DNA of 6,723 bases from JBFGFG01 sp041627475 (GCA_041627475.1 JBFKQZ010000179.1:1-6723); one strand, 5' to 3'. Numbered from the stretch's first letter, positions 1-5,714 are shown. Notes: generated by a model not told the origin, from the sequence alone. Program-made: numbers and translations.

Positions 1-77
1 CCCACGAGGACGTCGATGTTCGTCGGCACGTCGTCGACGACGAGCACGAGCGGCCTGTCACCGGCGTCATCGACCAT
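1..77 (-). CDS. Response regulator receiver domain, N-terminal fragment (runs off left edge)
   Basis: Reading the minus strand from ATG at 77 gives 25 codons, ending at the window edge. After a short acidic lead the translation contains VLVVDDVPTNIDVL at residues 11-24. This is the first beta strand and acidic pocket of a CheY-like receiver domain: a hydrophobic strand, then the Asp15-Asp16 pair that binds Mg2+, then the Pro-x-Asn turn common in receivers. The phospho-acceptor Asp and any output domain lie outside the window, so the response it controls is unknown. The start is supported by the receiver motif sitting close to the N-terminus, as usual. A weak purine-rich AAGAGAG lies about 9 nt upstream. 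No cognate kinase is visible. The neighbouring minus-strand gene is separated by a terminator-like hairpin, so this gene probably has its own promoter. Confidence 0.75.
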   Translation of the reverse strand, partial: MVDDAGDRPLVLVVDDVPTNIDVLV

Positions 78-165
78 CGGAGGGTTCTCTCTTGTGGGAT
101 GACTAGTGTGACTGACGGATCGTCATCGTCCGATAAGAGAACGTTAAGGGACAAGAAAGACTACG
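78..165 (-). promoter_or_regulatory. Leader/promoter region of the response regulator gene
   Basis: These 88 bp lie between the response-regulator start and the upstream hairpin. They are clearly more AT-rich than the rest of the window, as expected for a promoter. I cannot name a convincing -35/-10 pair. The region holds a spaced inverted repeat, GTTCTCT at 84-90 and AGAGAAC at 136-142. The first arm overlaps the weak ribosome-binding site of the response regulator. The promoter role is inferred from position and composition only. Confidence 0.4.
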
Positions 166-191
166 TCTCCGTGGCCGATTGGCCACGGAGA
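166..191 (-). terminator. Strong hairpin, probable terminator of the pseudoprotease gene
   Basis: A perfect 11-bp stem, TCTCCGTGGCC at 166-176 paired with GGCCACGGAGA at 181-191, closes a GATT tetraloop. It begins 4 nt past the stop codon of the minus-strand gene ending at 196. Read on the minus strand, the stem is followed by a moderately T-rich stretch (GTAGTCTTTCTTGTCCCTT). This fits an intrinsic terminator, though the U-tract is interrupted. The response regulator next door is therefore probably transcribed separately. Confidence 0.75.
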
Positions 192-195
192 GAAG

Positions 196-1227
196 TCAGT
201 CGGCGGCCTGCTCGAGCAGTTCGCACCCACTGACGAGCTCGACGCACAGCGCGCCGGCTCGGACCGCACCCGAGGACCCCGGGCCGAACGGACGGGCAGC
301 CGACGACTGGAGCCCGACCACGCGACCGTCGGCGTCGACGAGCGGCGCACCGTCGTACACGGGATCCACGGGGAGGTCGCTGACGATGGCCGAATCGGTC
401 ACCGCACCGACGCGACCCGGCAGCTGCACGCCGGCGAGGCCGGGCGTCACCGCAGCCAGCACGACCACGTCCCCCTGGGCCACCGGCGTCGCGGCGGGCC
501 GCCACGGCAGGACGGGGACGTCAGCCAGGGCGACGCGGACGACAGCGACGCCCCGGGCCTCGTCCCAGGCGTGCACGATCCCGCGCGCGCTGCCCGACGA
601 CGCCGTCACGGTCACGGCCGGTGCCACACCGTCCACGCCACCCGGGTCCGCCACCGCCGCGAACGACGTCGCGACGAAGGTGGTGCCACCGTCGACCGCG
701 ACCGCGAACCCGACGGCCCGACGTGTCGGCGCCCCCGCCACCGGCGGTGGCGGACCGGTCGGACCCTCCTGGGCAGCCGGTTCCTCGGCGCCGTCGCCGG
801 TCGACGCGAGCGGCGCACCCTCCGGCTGCGACTGGCCACCGGGCTGCGCCGTCGGTGCCGGGCTCGGTGCCGCCGGGGTCAGCTCCACCGTCAGCGCGAC
901 GACCCCGGCTGCCACGGGGTCCTCGAGCGGCCGGGCGACCTCCAGTGCGTCCCGGACACCGTCGAGCTGCTCCGCGATGGCGTCCAGGGCCTCCTGCCGG
1001 GCGGCGTCGATGTCCTCCGCCGCGACCTCGGCCGCCGCGCGTGCGGCAGCGGTCTCCTCCTCGAGCTGGGCGACCTGCTGGGCGAAGTACACCTGCGCCA
1101 GCGCACCCGCGACCACAGCGCCGCCGAGGGCGGTCGCCACGAAGACCGGCAAGGTCCAGAACCCGAGGTGGGAGCCGTCCCCGGCGATGCGTCGCCACAG
1201 TGAGCGACGCCCCTGCTCCTCGCCCAT
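196..1227 (-). CDS. Membrane-anchored coiled-coil protein with a trypsin/HtrA-like fold lacking the catalytic triad
   Basis: This 343-aa protein starts at ATG 1227, chosen because GGAGG lies 4 nt upstream; the frame is open further upstream but no better start is evident. Residues 1-20 are basic and cytoplasmic. About 21-48 form one transmembrane helix, 49-98 an Ala/Glu-rich coiled coil, and 115-168 a Pro/Gly/Ala linker. Residues 170-336 have the strand pattern of the trypsin-like fold seen in HtrA/DegP proteins: a VGFAVAV strand, AVVRV, the QGDVVVLAAVTPG segment, and APLVDADGRVVGLQ near the end. The three catalytic positions look substituted. The TNAHVV-type motif reads TSFAAV (His to Ala190), the DLAVLRV-type motif reads GVAVVRV (Asp to Gly226), and the GNSGGPLV-type motif reads VYDGAPLV (Ser to Asp292). 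No PDZ domain follows. Cys328 and Cys335 could form a disulfide. I infer an extracytoplasmic binding or scaffold role; the partner is unknown. The fold assignment comes from motif pattern, not a search. Confidence 0.7.
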   Translation of the reverse strand: MGEEQGRRSLWRRIAGDGSHLGFWTLPVFVATALGGAVVAGALAQVYFAQQVAQLEEETAAARAAAEVAAEDIDAARQEALDAIAEQLDGVRDALEVARPLEDPVAAGVVALTVELTPAAPSPAPTAQPGGQSQPEGAPLASTGDGAEEPAAQEGPTGPPPPVAGAPTRRAVGFAVAVDGGTTFVATSFAAVADPGGVDGVAPAVTVTASSGSARGIVHAWDEARGVAVVRVALADVPVLPWRPAATPVAQGDVVVLAAVTPGLAGVQLPGRVGAVTDSAIVSDLPVDPVYDGAPLVDADGRVVGLQSSAARPFGPGSSGAVRAGALCVELVSGCELLEQAAD

Positions 1228-1253
1228 GACGCCTCCGGTGCGGCCGGTCGCGC

Positions 1254-1259
1254 AGCGTA
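1254..1259 (-). promoter_or_regulatory. Candidate -10 box for the pseudoprotease gene
   Basis: On the minus strand TACGCT fits the actinobacterial TANNNT -10 pattern. It would place the transcript start near 1247, leaving a leader of about 20 nt that includes the GGAGG ribosome-binding site. I see no good -35 element at the expected spacing, so support is weak. Confidence 0.35.
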
Positions 1260-1273
1260 CGGCCGATCGGCCG
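1260..1273. repeat. 14-bp perfect palindrome between divergent genes, candidate operator
   Basis: CGGCCGATCGGCCG is its own reverse complement. It lies in the 74-bp spacer between the divergent pseudoprotease and glycosyltransferase genes. It directly abuts the minus-strand -10 candidate (1254-1259) and covers the expected -35 zone of the plus-strand promoter (-10 at 1290-1295). A protein bound here could affect both promoters. In such GC-rich DNA a palindrome of C and G is less surprising than elsewhere, so the operator role is an inference. Confidence 0.4.
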
Positions 1274-1289
1274 CCGTGGACCGCTGCCG

Positions 1290-1295
1290 TAGGCT
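1290..1295 (+). promoter_or_regulatory. Candidate -10 box for a leaderless glycosyltransferase transcript
   Basis: TAGGCT matches TANNNT and ends exactly 6 nt before the GTG start at 1302. This spacing would put the transcription start at or within a base or two of the start codon. No Shine-Dalgarno sequence precedes that codon. A -10 box 6-7 nt before the start, with no ribosome-binding site, is the usual signature of leaderless mRNAs in actinobacteria. No -35 consensus is visible. Confidence 0.5.
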
Positions 1296-1301
1296 CGGCG
1301 C

Positions 1302-2579
1302 GTGCGCATCCTGCTGCTGTCCTGGGAGTACCCACCCCGCGTCGTCGGTGGGCTCGGACGGCATGTCGGTGCCCTGTCCCGCAACCTGGCGGCACAGGGA
1401 CACGACGTCCACGTCGTCACGCGCGGCCATGACGACGACCTCCCGGGTGACGAGCACGTGGACGGTGTCCACGTCGTCCGGGTCGGCGAGACCGCCCCGC
1501 GGCTCGACTTCGCGACGCAGCTCGTGCCGTGGGTGCTCGCGTTCAACAACCGGGTGCAGGCGGCGGCGCACCGGCTCGTGCGCGAGCAGGGCCCGTTCGA
1601 CGTCGTCCACGCCCACGACTGGCTGGTCGCCTCGGCCGCCGCGGGGATCAAGGACGCCTGGGACCTGCCGCTGGTCGCCACGGTGCACGCCACTGAGTAC
1701 GGCCGCCACCAGGGGTGGCTGCCCGGACCGATGAACAAGCTCATCCACCAGATCGAGTGGTGGCTGACCTACGAGGCCCGGCGCGTCATCACCTGCTCGC
1801 GCTACATGCACGACCAGGTCGCCGACATCTTCGCCAAGCCCACCGACACCATCGACGTCGTGCCGAACGGCGTCGACGTCGACGACTTCGCACTGCCCGA
1901 CGACGAGGTCGCCGCGTTCCGCCGCGACCTGGCGCCCCCGGACACCAACGTCGTGCTGTTCGCCGGCCGGCTCGAGTACGAGAAGGGCGTGCAGACCGTC
2001 CTCGACGCCCTGCACGACCTGCGCGAGCGCGTCGGGCCGACCGAGTTCCTCATCGCCGGGGTCGGCACCTACTCGGACGAGCTGCGCCGCAAGGTGGACG
2101 AGCTCGGGCTGCAGGAGCACGTGCGCTTCACCGGCTTCCTCGAGGACCACGAGCTGCGGCTGCACTACGCCGCCGCCGACGTCGCGGTCGCACCGAGCAT
2201 CTACGAGCCCTTCGGCCTGGTCGCGGTCGAGGCGATGGCGTGCGGCACGCCGGTCGTCGTCGGCGACACCGGCGGCCTCCGCGAGGTCGTGTCCGGAGGG
2301 CACGGGCTGACGTTCACCCCGCAGGACGCGGAGCACCTCACCGACGTGCTGGCCCGCGTGCTGTCCGACGGCCAGCTCGCCGCCGAGCTCACGGCCCGGG
2401 GCCGCGAACGGATCCTCGCCCGGTACGACTGGGCCGAGGTCGCCCGCGCGACCGTCGAGGTCCACGAGCAGGCGATCGCCGAGGAGCAGGCGCTGCGCGG
2501 CACGACGCCGGACCGCACGCCACTGCGCCAGCTGCTCCGCGCCGCACCGATCCTGGAGCTCGACGGGCTCGCGGGCTGA
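1302..2579 (+). CDS. GT4-family glycosyltransferase, glycogen synthase/Rv3032-like
   Basis: The 425-aa cytoplasmic protein is a GT-B fold retaining glycosyltransferase that would move glucose from an activated donor to a growing alpha-glucan. It opens with MRILLLSWEYPP and GGLGRHV (residues 16-22), the acceptor/donor loop of the glycogen-synthase-like GT4 group. HAHDW follows at 103-107. The C-terminal donor domain has GRLEYEKGV at 222-230, with Arg223 and Lys228 in the phosphate-binding positions, and the E-x7-E motif in YEPFGLVAVE (Glu302, Glu310). Length and motif wording closely resemble, from memory, mycobacterial Rv3032, the alpha-1,4-glucosyltransferase of methylglucose lipopolysaccharide synthesis. 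The GTG start at 1302 is set by this N-terminal motif; it has no Shine-Dalgarno sequence and may be leaderless. The gene converges on the acyltransferase with a 6-bp gap. Family assignment is firm. The exact substrate is inferred; maltose-1-phosphate-type or glycogen synthesis is the alternative. Confidence 0.88.
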   Translation: MRILLLSWEYPPRVVGGLGRHVGALSRNLAAQGHDVHVVTRGHDDDLPGDEHVDGVHVVRVGETAPRLDFATQLVPWVLAFNNRVQAAAHRLVREQGPFDVVHAHDWLVASAAAGIKDAWDLPLVATVHATEYGRHQGWLPGPMNKLIHQIEWWLTYEARRVITCSRYMHDQVADIFAKPTDTIDVVPNGVDVDDFALPDDEVAAFRRDLAPPDTNVVLFAGRLEYEKGVQTVLDALHDLRERVGPTEFLIAGVGTYSDELRRKVDELGLQEHVRFTGFLEDHELRLHYAAADVAVAPSIYEPFGLVAVEAMACGTPVVVGDTGGLREVVSGGHGLTFTPQDAEHLTDVLARVLSDGQLAAELTARGRERILARYDWAEVARATVEVHEQAIAEEQALRGTTPDRTPLRQLLRAAPILELDGLAG

Positions 2580-2589
2580 CCCTCGTCAG
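2576..2589. terminator. Small symmetric hairpin holding both convergent stop codons
   Basis: CTGAC at 2576-2580 pairs with GTCAG at 2585-2589 around a CCTC loop. The stem contains the TGA stop of the glycosyltransferase and, on the other strand, the TGA stop of the acyltransferase. The stem is only 5 bp and has no U-tract on either side. It is a weak candidate for a bidirectional end signal, and is listed because the 6-bp intergenic gap leaves no room for anything else. Confidence 0.25.
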
Positions 2590-3449
2590 TCCTCCAGCGG
2601 GTCACCGGGGATCGGCTCCCCACGCCGGACGAGGTCGTACGCCTCCTCCGGGTCCATGCCCTTCGGCAGTCGCGACCGCACGACGCGGACCGGCACCCCG
2701 ACCGCGATCGAGAACGGGGGCACGTCCTTGTTCACCAGGCAGTGGCTGGCGACCACCGAGCCGTGCCCGATGTCCACGCCACGCAGGACGCTGGCCTTCT
2801 CCCCGATCCAGACGTCGCTGCCGATCCGCGTGGGGCTCTTGACGATGCCCTGGTCCTTGATCGGCACGTCCAGCCGCTCGGTGCGGTGGTCGAAGTCGCA
2901 GACGTAGATCCAGTCGGCGAGGATCGATGCCGCCCCGACCTCGACGTCGAGGTAGGTGTTGATCACGTTGTCGCGGCCCATCACGACCTTCTCGCCGACC
3001 GTGAGCTGCCCCTCGTGGGCGCGCAGCTTGTTGTCGTCGCCGAGGTGCGTCCACGGCCCCACGACGAGCCGGCCGTGTCCCGTGCGACCCCGCAGTTCGA
3101 CCCGGCGACCGAAGAAGACCATGCCCTGCAGGTCGACGTGCTGGCCGGTGGCAGCGACGCGGGCCCGGTGCCACAGCCACCGGCGGTAGTAGGTGACGTA
3201 CTCCGGTGTCAGCATCCGCCGTTCGACCGCGAAGCGGACGGCACGTCGCCAGCCCCACCGCGGGTACCGGAGCCGCAGCGGCGGACGACGTCGCGCGGGC
3301 TCGACGCCTGCCTCGGCCTCCTCGTCGTGCACCAGCCGGCTGACGCGGCGCTGTGCCTCGGCGGCGGTGGCCTGTCGCACCCGGGCGTCGACGAGGGCGG
3401 CATGGGCCGACCGGACCTCGTCGTCGCTCGGGCGCGCCATCGGCTCCAT
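2586..3449 (-). CDS. Left-handed beta-helix (hexapeptide repeat) acyltransferase
   Basis: The 287-aa protein probably transfers an acetyl or other acyl group from acyl-CoA to a sugar or glycan hydroxyl in the cytoplasm. Residues 6-50 are a charged helical region. Residues 55-100 are rich in Arg, Trp and Tyr and may contact membrane or substrate. From about 101 to 257 lie the irregular hexapeptide repeats of a left-handed beta-helix, ending in the diagnostic IGSDVWIGEKASVLRGVDIG (210-229) and VPPFSIAVGVPVRVV (243-257). His188 in CDFDHRT (184-190) is the likely catalytic base, by analogy with maltose/galactoside O-acetyltransferases. ATG 3449 is 2 nt after the methyltransferase stop (TGA-GC-ATG), implying translational coupling. 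ATG 3440, preceded by GGAG but only 3 nt away, is an alternative that removes three residues. It is the last gene of the crotonase-methyltransferase-acyltransferase run. The acyl group and acceptor are unknown; nearness to a glucan glycosyltransferase suggests a polysaccharide. Confidence 0.85.
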   Translation of the reverse strand: MEPMARPSDDEVRSAHAALVDARVRQATAAEAQRRVSRLVHDEEAEAGVEPARRRPPLRLRYPRWGWRRAVRFAVERRMLTPEYVTYYRRWLWHRARVAATGQHVDLQGMVFFGRRVELRGRTGHGRLVVGPWTHLGDDNKLRAHEGQLTVGEKVVMGRDNVINTYLDVEVGAASILADWIYVCDFDHRTERLDVPIKDQGIVKSPTRIGSDVWIGEKASVLRGVDIGHGSVVASHCLVNKDVPPFSIAVGVPVRVVRSRLPKGMDPEEAYDLVRRGEPIPGDPLED

Positions 3450-3451
3450 GC

Positions 3452-4396
3452 TCAGGCCGGCTTCGTCGCCGACAGGAGGAGGTTGTAGAAGAAGCGCTGC
3501 GGCACGACGTGCCGCATGACGCGTTCGTCCACCTGCGTCAGGAACAGGTAGGAGCCGTAGGCGAAGCGGAACCAGGGCAGGCCCAGCACGCCGTCGGCGA
3601 TCGAGCCCTCGATCGTGCGCACCGCCCAGCCGGACCAGTTGGCCAGCAGCTCCTCGGTCTGGACGTCGACGTCCTCGAACCCTGCCAGCGACGCCATGTG
3701 GGCGACGTCCTTCGGCCGGAACGTCCAGAGGTCGACCTCGTCCTCCAGCCGGGCCATGATCGTGTCGCGCTCCGAGGCGTCGCCGTGCTTGAGGTCCTCG
3801 CGGCGGTAGCGCTGCATGCCGGGCAGCGCCGTGACCGCACGGAACACCCGCCACGTGTTGTGCTTGACGACGTGGCTGATGCGGTCACCGAGCTCGGTCG
3901 GCTCACCCGCGATCAGCAGGCGGCCTCCCGGCCTGAGCACCCGGAACGCCTCGCGGATGGCCAGGCCGGGCACGGGCAGGTGGTGCAGGAACGCGTGGCC
4001 CATGACGAGGTCGAAGTGGTCGTCGGGGTACGGCAGCGCCTCGGCGTCGCCGACCTGCGTCACCACCTCCACACCGTTGCCAGCCGCGTTCGTGGCGCAG
4101 ACGTCGAGCATCCCCGGCGAGATGTCGCTGACGTGCAGCTCACCGGTGATCGCCCCCGACAGCGCGAGGTTGATCGAGAAGAAGCCGGTGCCACCGCCGA
4201 GCTCCAGGACCCGACCGTCCACCGGGGCCGGCACGACCTTGTCGAAGCGGCCGCGGACGTAGTCGATGCACGGCTGGTCGTAGTTGATGCAGAACTTCTC
4301 CTCGTAGCTCTGCGACTCCCAGTCGTGGTAGGCGGCCTGCTTGGCCTTCATGTCGAGGACGGCCGCGTCGGGGACGGCGGTGAGGTCGGCGCTCAT
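3452..4396 (-). CDS. Class I SAM-dependent methyltransferase
   Basis: The 314-aa soluble protein has the Rossmann-type core of type-11 methyltransferases. Motif I is VLELGGGTGFF (residues 63-73), where the glycine loop binds S-adenosylmethionine. The acidic end of strand 2 is VSDISPGML (89-97). GDAEALPYPDDHFDLVMGHAFLHHL (116-140) covers the adenine-contact Asp and motif II, and VLRPGGRLLIAGEP (153-166) is motif III. The long N-terminal segment (1-55, with AYHDWES and a Cys-containing stretch) and the roughly 140-residue C-terminal region lie outside the core and probably form the substrate cap. I recall this arrangement as a conserved actinobacterial subfamily, but not with a known substrate. 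ATG 4396 has no strong Shine-Dalgarno sequence. The gene follows the crotonase after 58 nt and runs into the acyltransferase with a 2-nt gap, so the three are probably one operon. Sugar O-methylation is one guess from context; a lipid or quinone substrate is equally possible. Confidence 0.85.
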   Translation of the reverse strand: MSADLTAVPDAAVLDMKAKQAAYHDWESQSYEEKFCINYDQPCIDYVRGRFDKVVPAPVDGRVLELGGGTGFFSINLALSGAITGELHVSDISPGMLDVCATNAAGNGVEVVTQVGDAEALPYPDDHFDLVMGHAFLHHLPVPGLAIREAFRVLRPGGRLLIAGEPTELGDRISHVVKHNTWRVFRAVTALPGMQRYRREDLKHGDASERDTIMARLEDEVDLWTFRPKDVAHMASLAGFEDVDVQTEELLANWSGWAVRTIEGSIADGVLGLPWFRFAYGSYLFLTQVDERVMRHVVPQRFFYNLLLSATKPA

Positions 4397-4454
4397 GTGT
4401 CGTGCCTGTCTGCCGCGGTCGGCGGCGGGGATCGTGCTGCGCGGGGCGCGTGGG

Positions 4455-5246
4455 TCAGCGACCGTCGAAGTCGGCCTTGCCGGGGCCGTGCTCGAGGAAG
4501 CTGGCGATGCCGGTGGCGGCGTCGTCGGAGGCGAAGGAGGCGGCGAACAGGTCGCGCTCGAGCCGCAGCGCCTGGTCGGTGGGGAGCTCGAGGCCCTCCT
4601 CCATCATGCGCTTGGCGAGCCGCAGGGCGTACGGACCGTTCGCGTAGCGAGCGGCGAGCTCGCAGGCCTTGTCGTAGACGTCGTCCGCCGGCGTGTGGAA
4701 CTCGGCCAGCCCGATCTCGACGGCCTCGCTGGCGTCCACCATGCGGCCGCTGTAGATCAGGTCCTTCGCCCTCGCGAGACCCACCAGCCGCGGGAGGCGG
4801 ACCGACCCGCCCCCACCCGGGATCAGCCCGAGCAGGATCTCGGGCTGGCCCAGCTTGGCGTTGTCGGCGACGACGCGGAAGTCGCAGGCCAGCGCCACCT
4901 CGCAGCCGCCGCCGAGCGCGTAGCCGTTGATCGCGGCGACACTGATCTTGGACGTCCGGGCGAGCTGGTCGATGGCGCGCTGGAACTTCGTCCCGATGTC
5001 CTGGACCGCCTGCATGTCGAGGTCGGGGAACTCCTTGATGTCCGCGCCGGCGGCGAACACCTTCGGCCCGCCCCAGACGACGATCGCGCCGACGCGGTCG
5101 TCCTCCTCGGCGGCGAGTGCGGCGTCGCCGATCTCGTACCAGACCTGCTGCGCCATGGCGTTCATCGGCGGACGGTCGAGCCGGATCGTCCCGACACGGG
5201 ACTCCTCGTCGACCTCGAGCCGGACGAACTCACCCTCGAAGGACAC
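4455..5246 (-). CDS. Enoyl-CoA hydratase/isomerase (crotonase family)
   Basis: The 263-aa protein would hydrate trans-2-enoyl-CoA to 3-hydroxyacyl-CoA in fatty-acid or related acyl-CoA breakdown. The crotonase features are complete. KVFAAGADIKEF (62-73) gives the first oxyanion-hole backbone. NGYALGGGCEVALACDF (107-123) holds the second oxyanion hole and Glu116. GQPEILLGLIPGGGGSVRL (133-151) holds Glu136. These two glutamates correspond to the paired catalytic glutamates of mitochondrial crotonase (Glu144 and Glu164), so true hydratase activity is likely. The length is normal for the family. The start is GTG 5246, supported by AGGAG 5 nt upstream. It is the first gene of a probable operon with the methyltransferase and acyltransferase. 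A functional link to those genes is not obvious; it could supply or trim an acyl-CoA for the acyltransferase. The exact chain-length preference cannot be read. Confidence 0.92.
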   Translation of the reverse strand: MSFEGEFVRLEVDEESRVGTIRLDRPPMNAMAQQVWYEIGDAALAAEEDDRVGAIVVWGGPKVFAAGADIKEFPDLDMQAVQDIGTKFQRAIDQLARTSKISVAAINGYALGGGCEVALACDFRVVADNAKLGQPEILLGLIPGGGGSVRLPRLVGLARAKDLIYSGRMVDASEAVEIGLAEFHTPADDVYDKACELAARYANGPYALRLAKRMMEEGLELPTDQALRLERDLFAASFASDDAATGIASFLEHGPGKADFDGR

Positions 5247-5278
5247 TGCTGCTCCTGCACGTCACTGCGTGCCCGGGG

Positions 5279-5284
5279 ATGCTA
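5279..5284 (-). promoter_or_regulatory. Candidate -10 box of the crotonase operon
   Basis: On the minus strand TAGCAT fits TANNNT and lies 32 nt before the GTG start at 5246, giving a leader of about 25 nt with the AGGAG site inside. No -35 match is visible at 16-18 nt. It sits just downstream of a GC-rich hairpin that could end the preceding DUF2511-like transcript, which fits separate transcription. Confidence 0.35.
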
Positions 5285-5291
5285 GTGCCAC

Positions 5292-5323
5292 CCCGTCCGA
5301 CCGCCCGGTGGCGTCCGGACGGG
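5292..5323 (-). terminator. GC-rich hairpin after the DUF2511-like gene
   Basis: CCCGTCCG (5292-5299) pairs perfectly with CGGACGGG (5316-5323). The 16-nt loop can form a further ACC/GGT stem. It starts 10 nt past the stop of the DUF2511-like gene in the minus direction. There is no U-tract, so it may be a Rho-aided end or processing hairpin rather than a classical intrinsic terminator. An alternative overlapping pairing, GCCACC (5287-5292) with GGTGGC (5307-5312), also exists. Confidence 0.45.
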
Positions 5324-5333
5324 CAGCGGCGGG

Positions 5334-5714
5334 TCAGCGGCAGTGCTGCTCGGCCACGGCGCGGGCCGGCTGCAGGGGAACCTTGGTGCCGTCGTCCCGC
5401 CGGAGCCACACGCCGTCGTCGGTGTCGAGGTCGAGCGTCGCGAGGTCGGGCGCCGACCGCAGCTCCGTGCTCAGGGCGTACGGCGTGCCGTCGATCTCGA
5501 CGAAGGCCCGGCCCGTCCGGCAGTGGACCTCGACCTCGCTCGCCGCGAACGGCCAGGGCCCGTCCACGTCCTCCGCGCTCAGCACCGCGACCGGACCGGG
5601 GCTGAGGAGGAACCATCCCACGCCCCCGAACAGCACGAGCGCGAGGAGTGCACCACCGGGTCCCCAGCTCGGCAGGTTCCAGTTGCGGGTCGGGGCGTTC
5701 GAGTAGGTGTTCAT
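5334..5714 (-). CDS. Small membrane-anchored DUF2511-like protein
   Basis: The 126-aa protein starts at ATG 5714, which has GAGGAG 6 nt upstream. Residues 1-17 are short and hydrophilic. Residues about 19-45 form one transmembrane helix, and the remaining 80 residues are probably outside the membrane. The outer part has DGPWPF (51-56), a Cys at 65, VEIDGTPYALS (72-82) and a C-terminal Cys at 125. The WPF, a central Cys, an 'xDGxxYAL' strand and a C-terminal Cys match my memory of the DUF2511 (YebY-type) pattern, in which the two cysteines would pair. Function is not established for this family as far as I can state. It is divergent from a ferredoxin gene and is separated from the crotonase by a hairpin, so it is likely a single-gene transcript. 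Without a profile search the family call is moderate; the safer label is secreted/anchored hypothetical protein. Confidence 0.6.
   Translation of the reverse strand: MNTYSNAPTRNWNLPSWGPGGALLALVLFGGVGWFLLSPGPVAVLSAEDVDGPWPFAASEVEVHCRTGRAFVEIDGTPYALSTELRSAPDLATLDLDTDDGVWLRRDDGTKVPLQPARAVAEQHCR

Noticed and set aside
179..1432. 417-codon plus-strand frame over the pseudoprotease
   Set aside because: The Ser/Ala/Thr/Pro-rich translation looks like a frame shadow. The opposite strand has a GGAGG site, a membrane helix, a coiled coil and a terminator.
891..2465. 524-codon open frame on the minus strand, opposite the glycosyltransferase
   Set aside because: It is antisense to a gene with clear GT4 motifs and overlaps the pseudoprotease. 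Its product is a low-complexity Val/Asp/Gly/Arg mixture with no motif. Long antisense frames are common in GC-rich DNA.
2586..3854. Longer version of the acyltransferase starting far upstream at 3854
   Set aside because: It would overlap the methyltransferase by about 400 bp, and the extra residues are Arg/Gly/Ala low complexity. ATG 3449, 2 nt past the methyltransferase stop, is far more natural.
4418..4432. GCCGC/GCGGC inverted repeat in the crotonase-methyltransferase gap as a terminator
   Set aside because: It is only 5 bp, all GC, with no U-tract; the gene order and spacing favour read-through.
3353..4930. 525-codon open frame on the plus strand, opposite the methyltransferase and crotonase
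   Set aside because: It crosses two well-supported minus-strand genes and ends in Arg/Pro-rich low complexity. No ribosome-binding site or domain is visible.
4341..5285. 314-codon plus-strand frame opposite the crotonase
   Set aside because: The opposite strand has the full crotonase signature with both catalytic glutamates; this frame has none.
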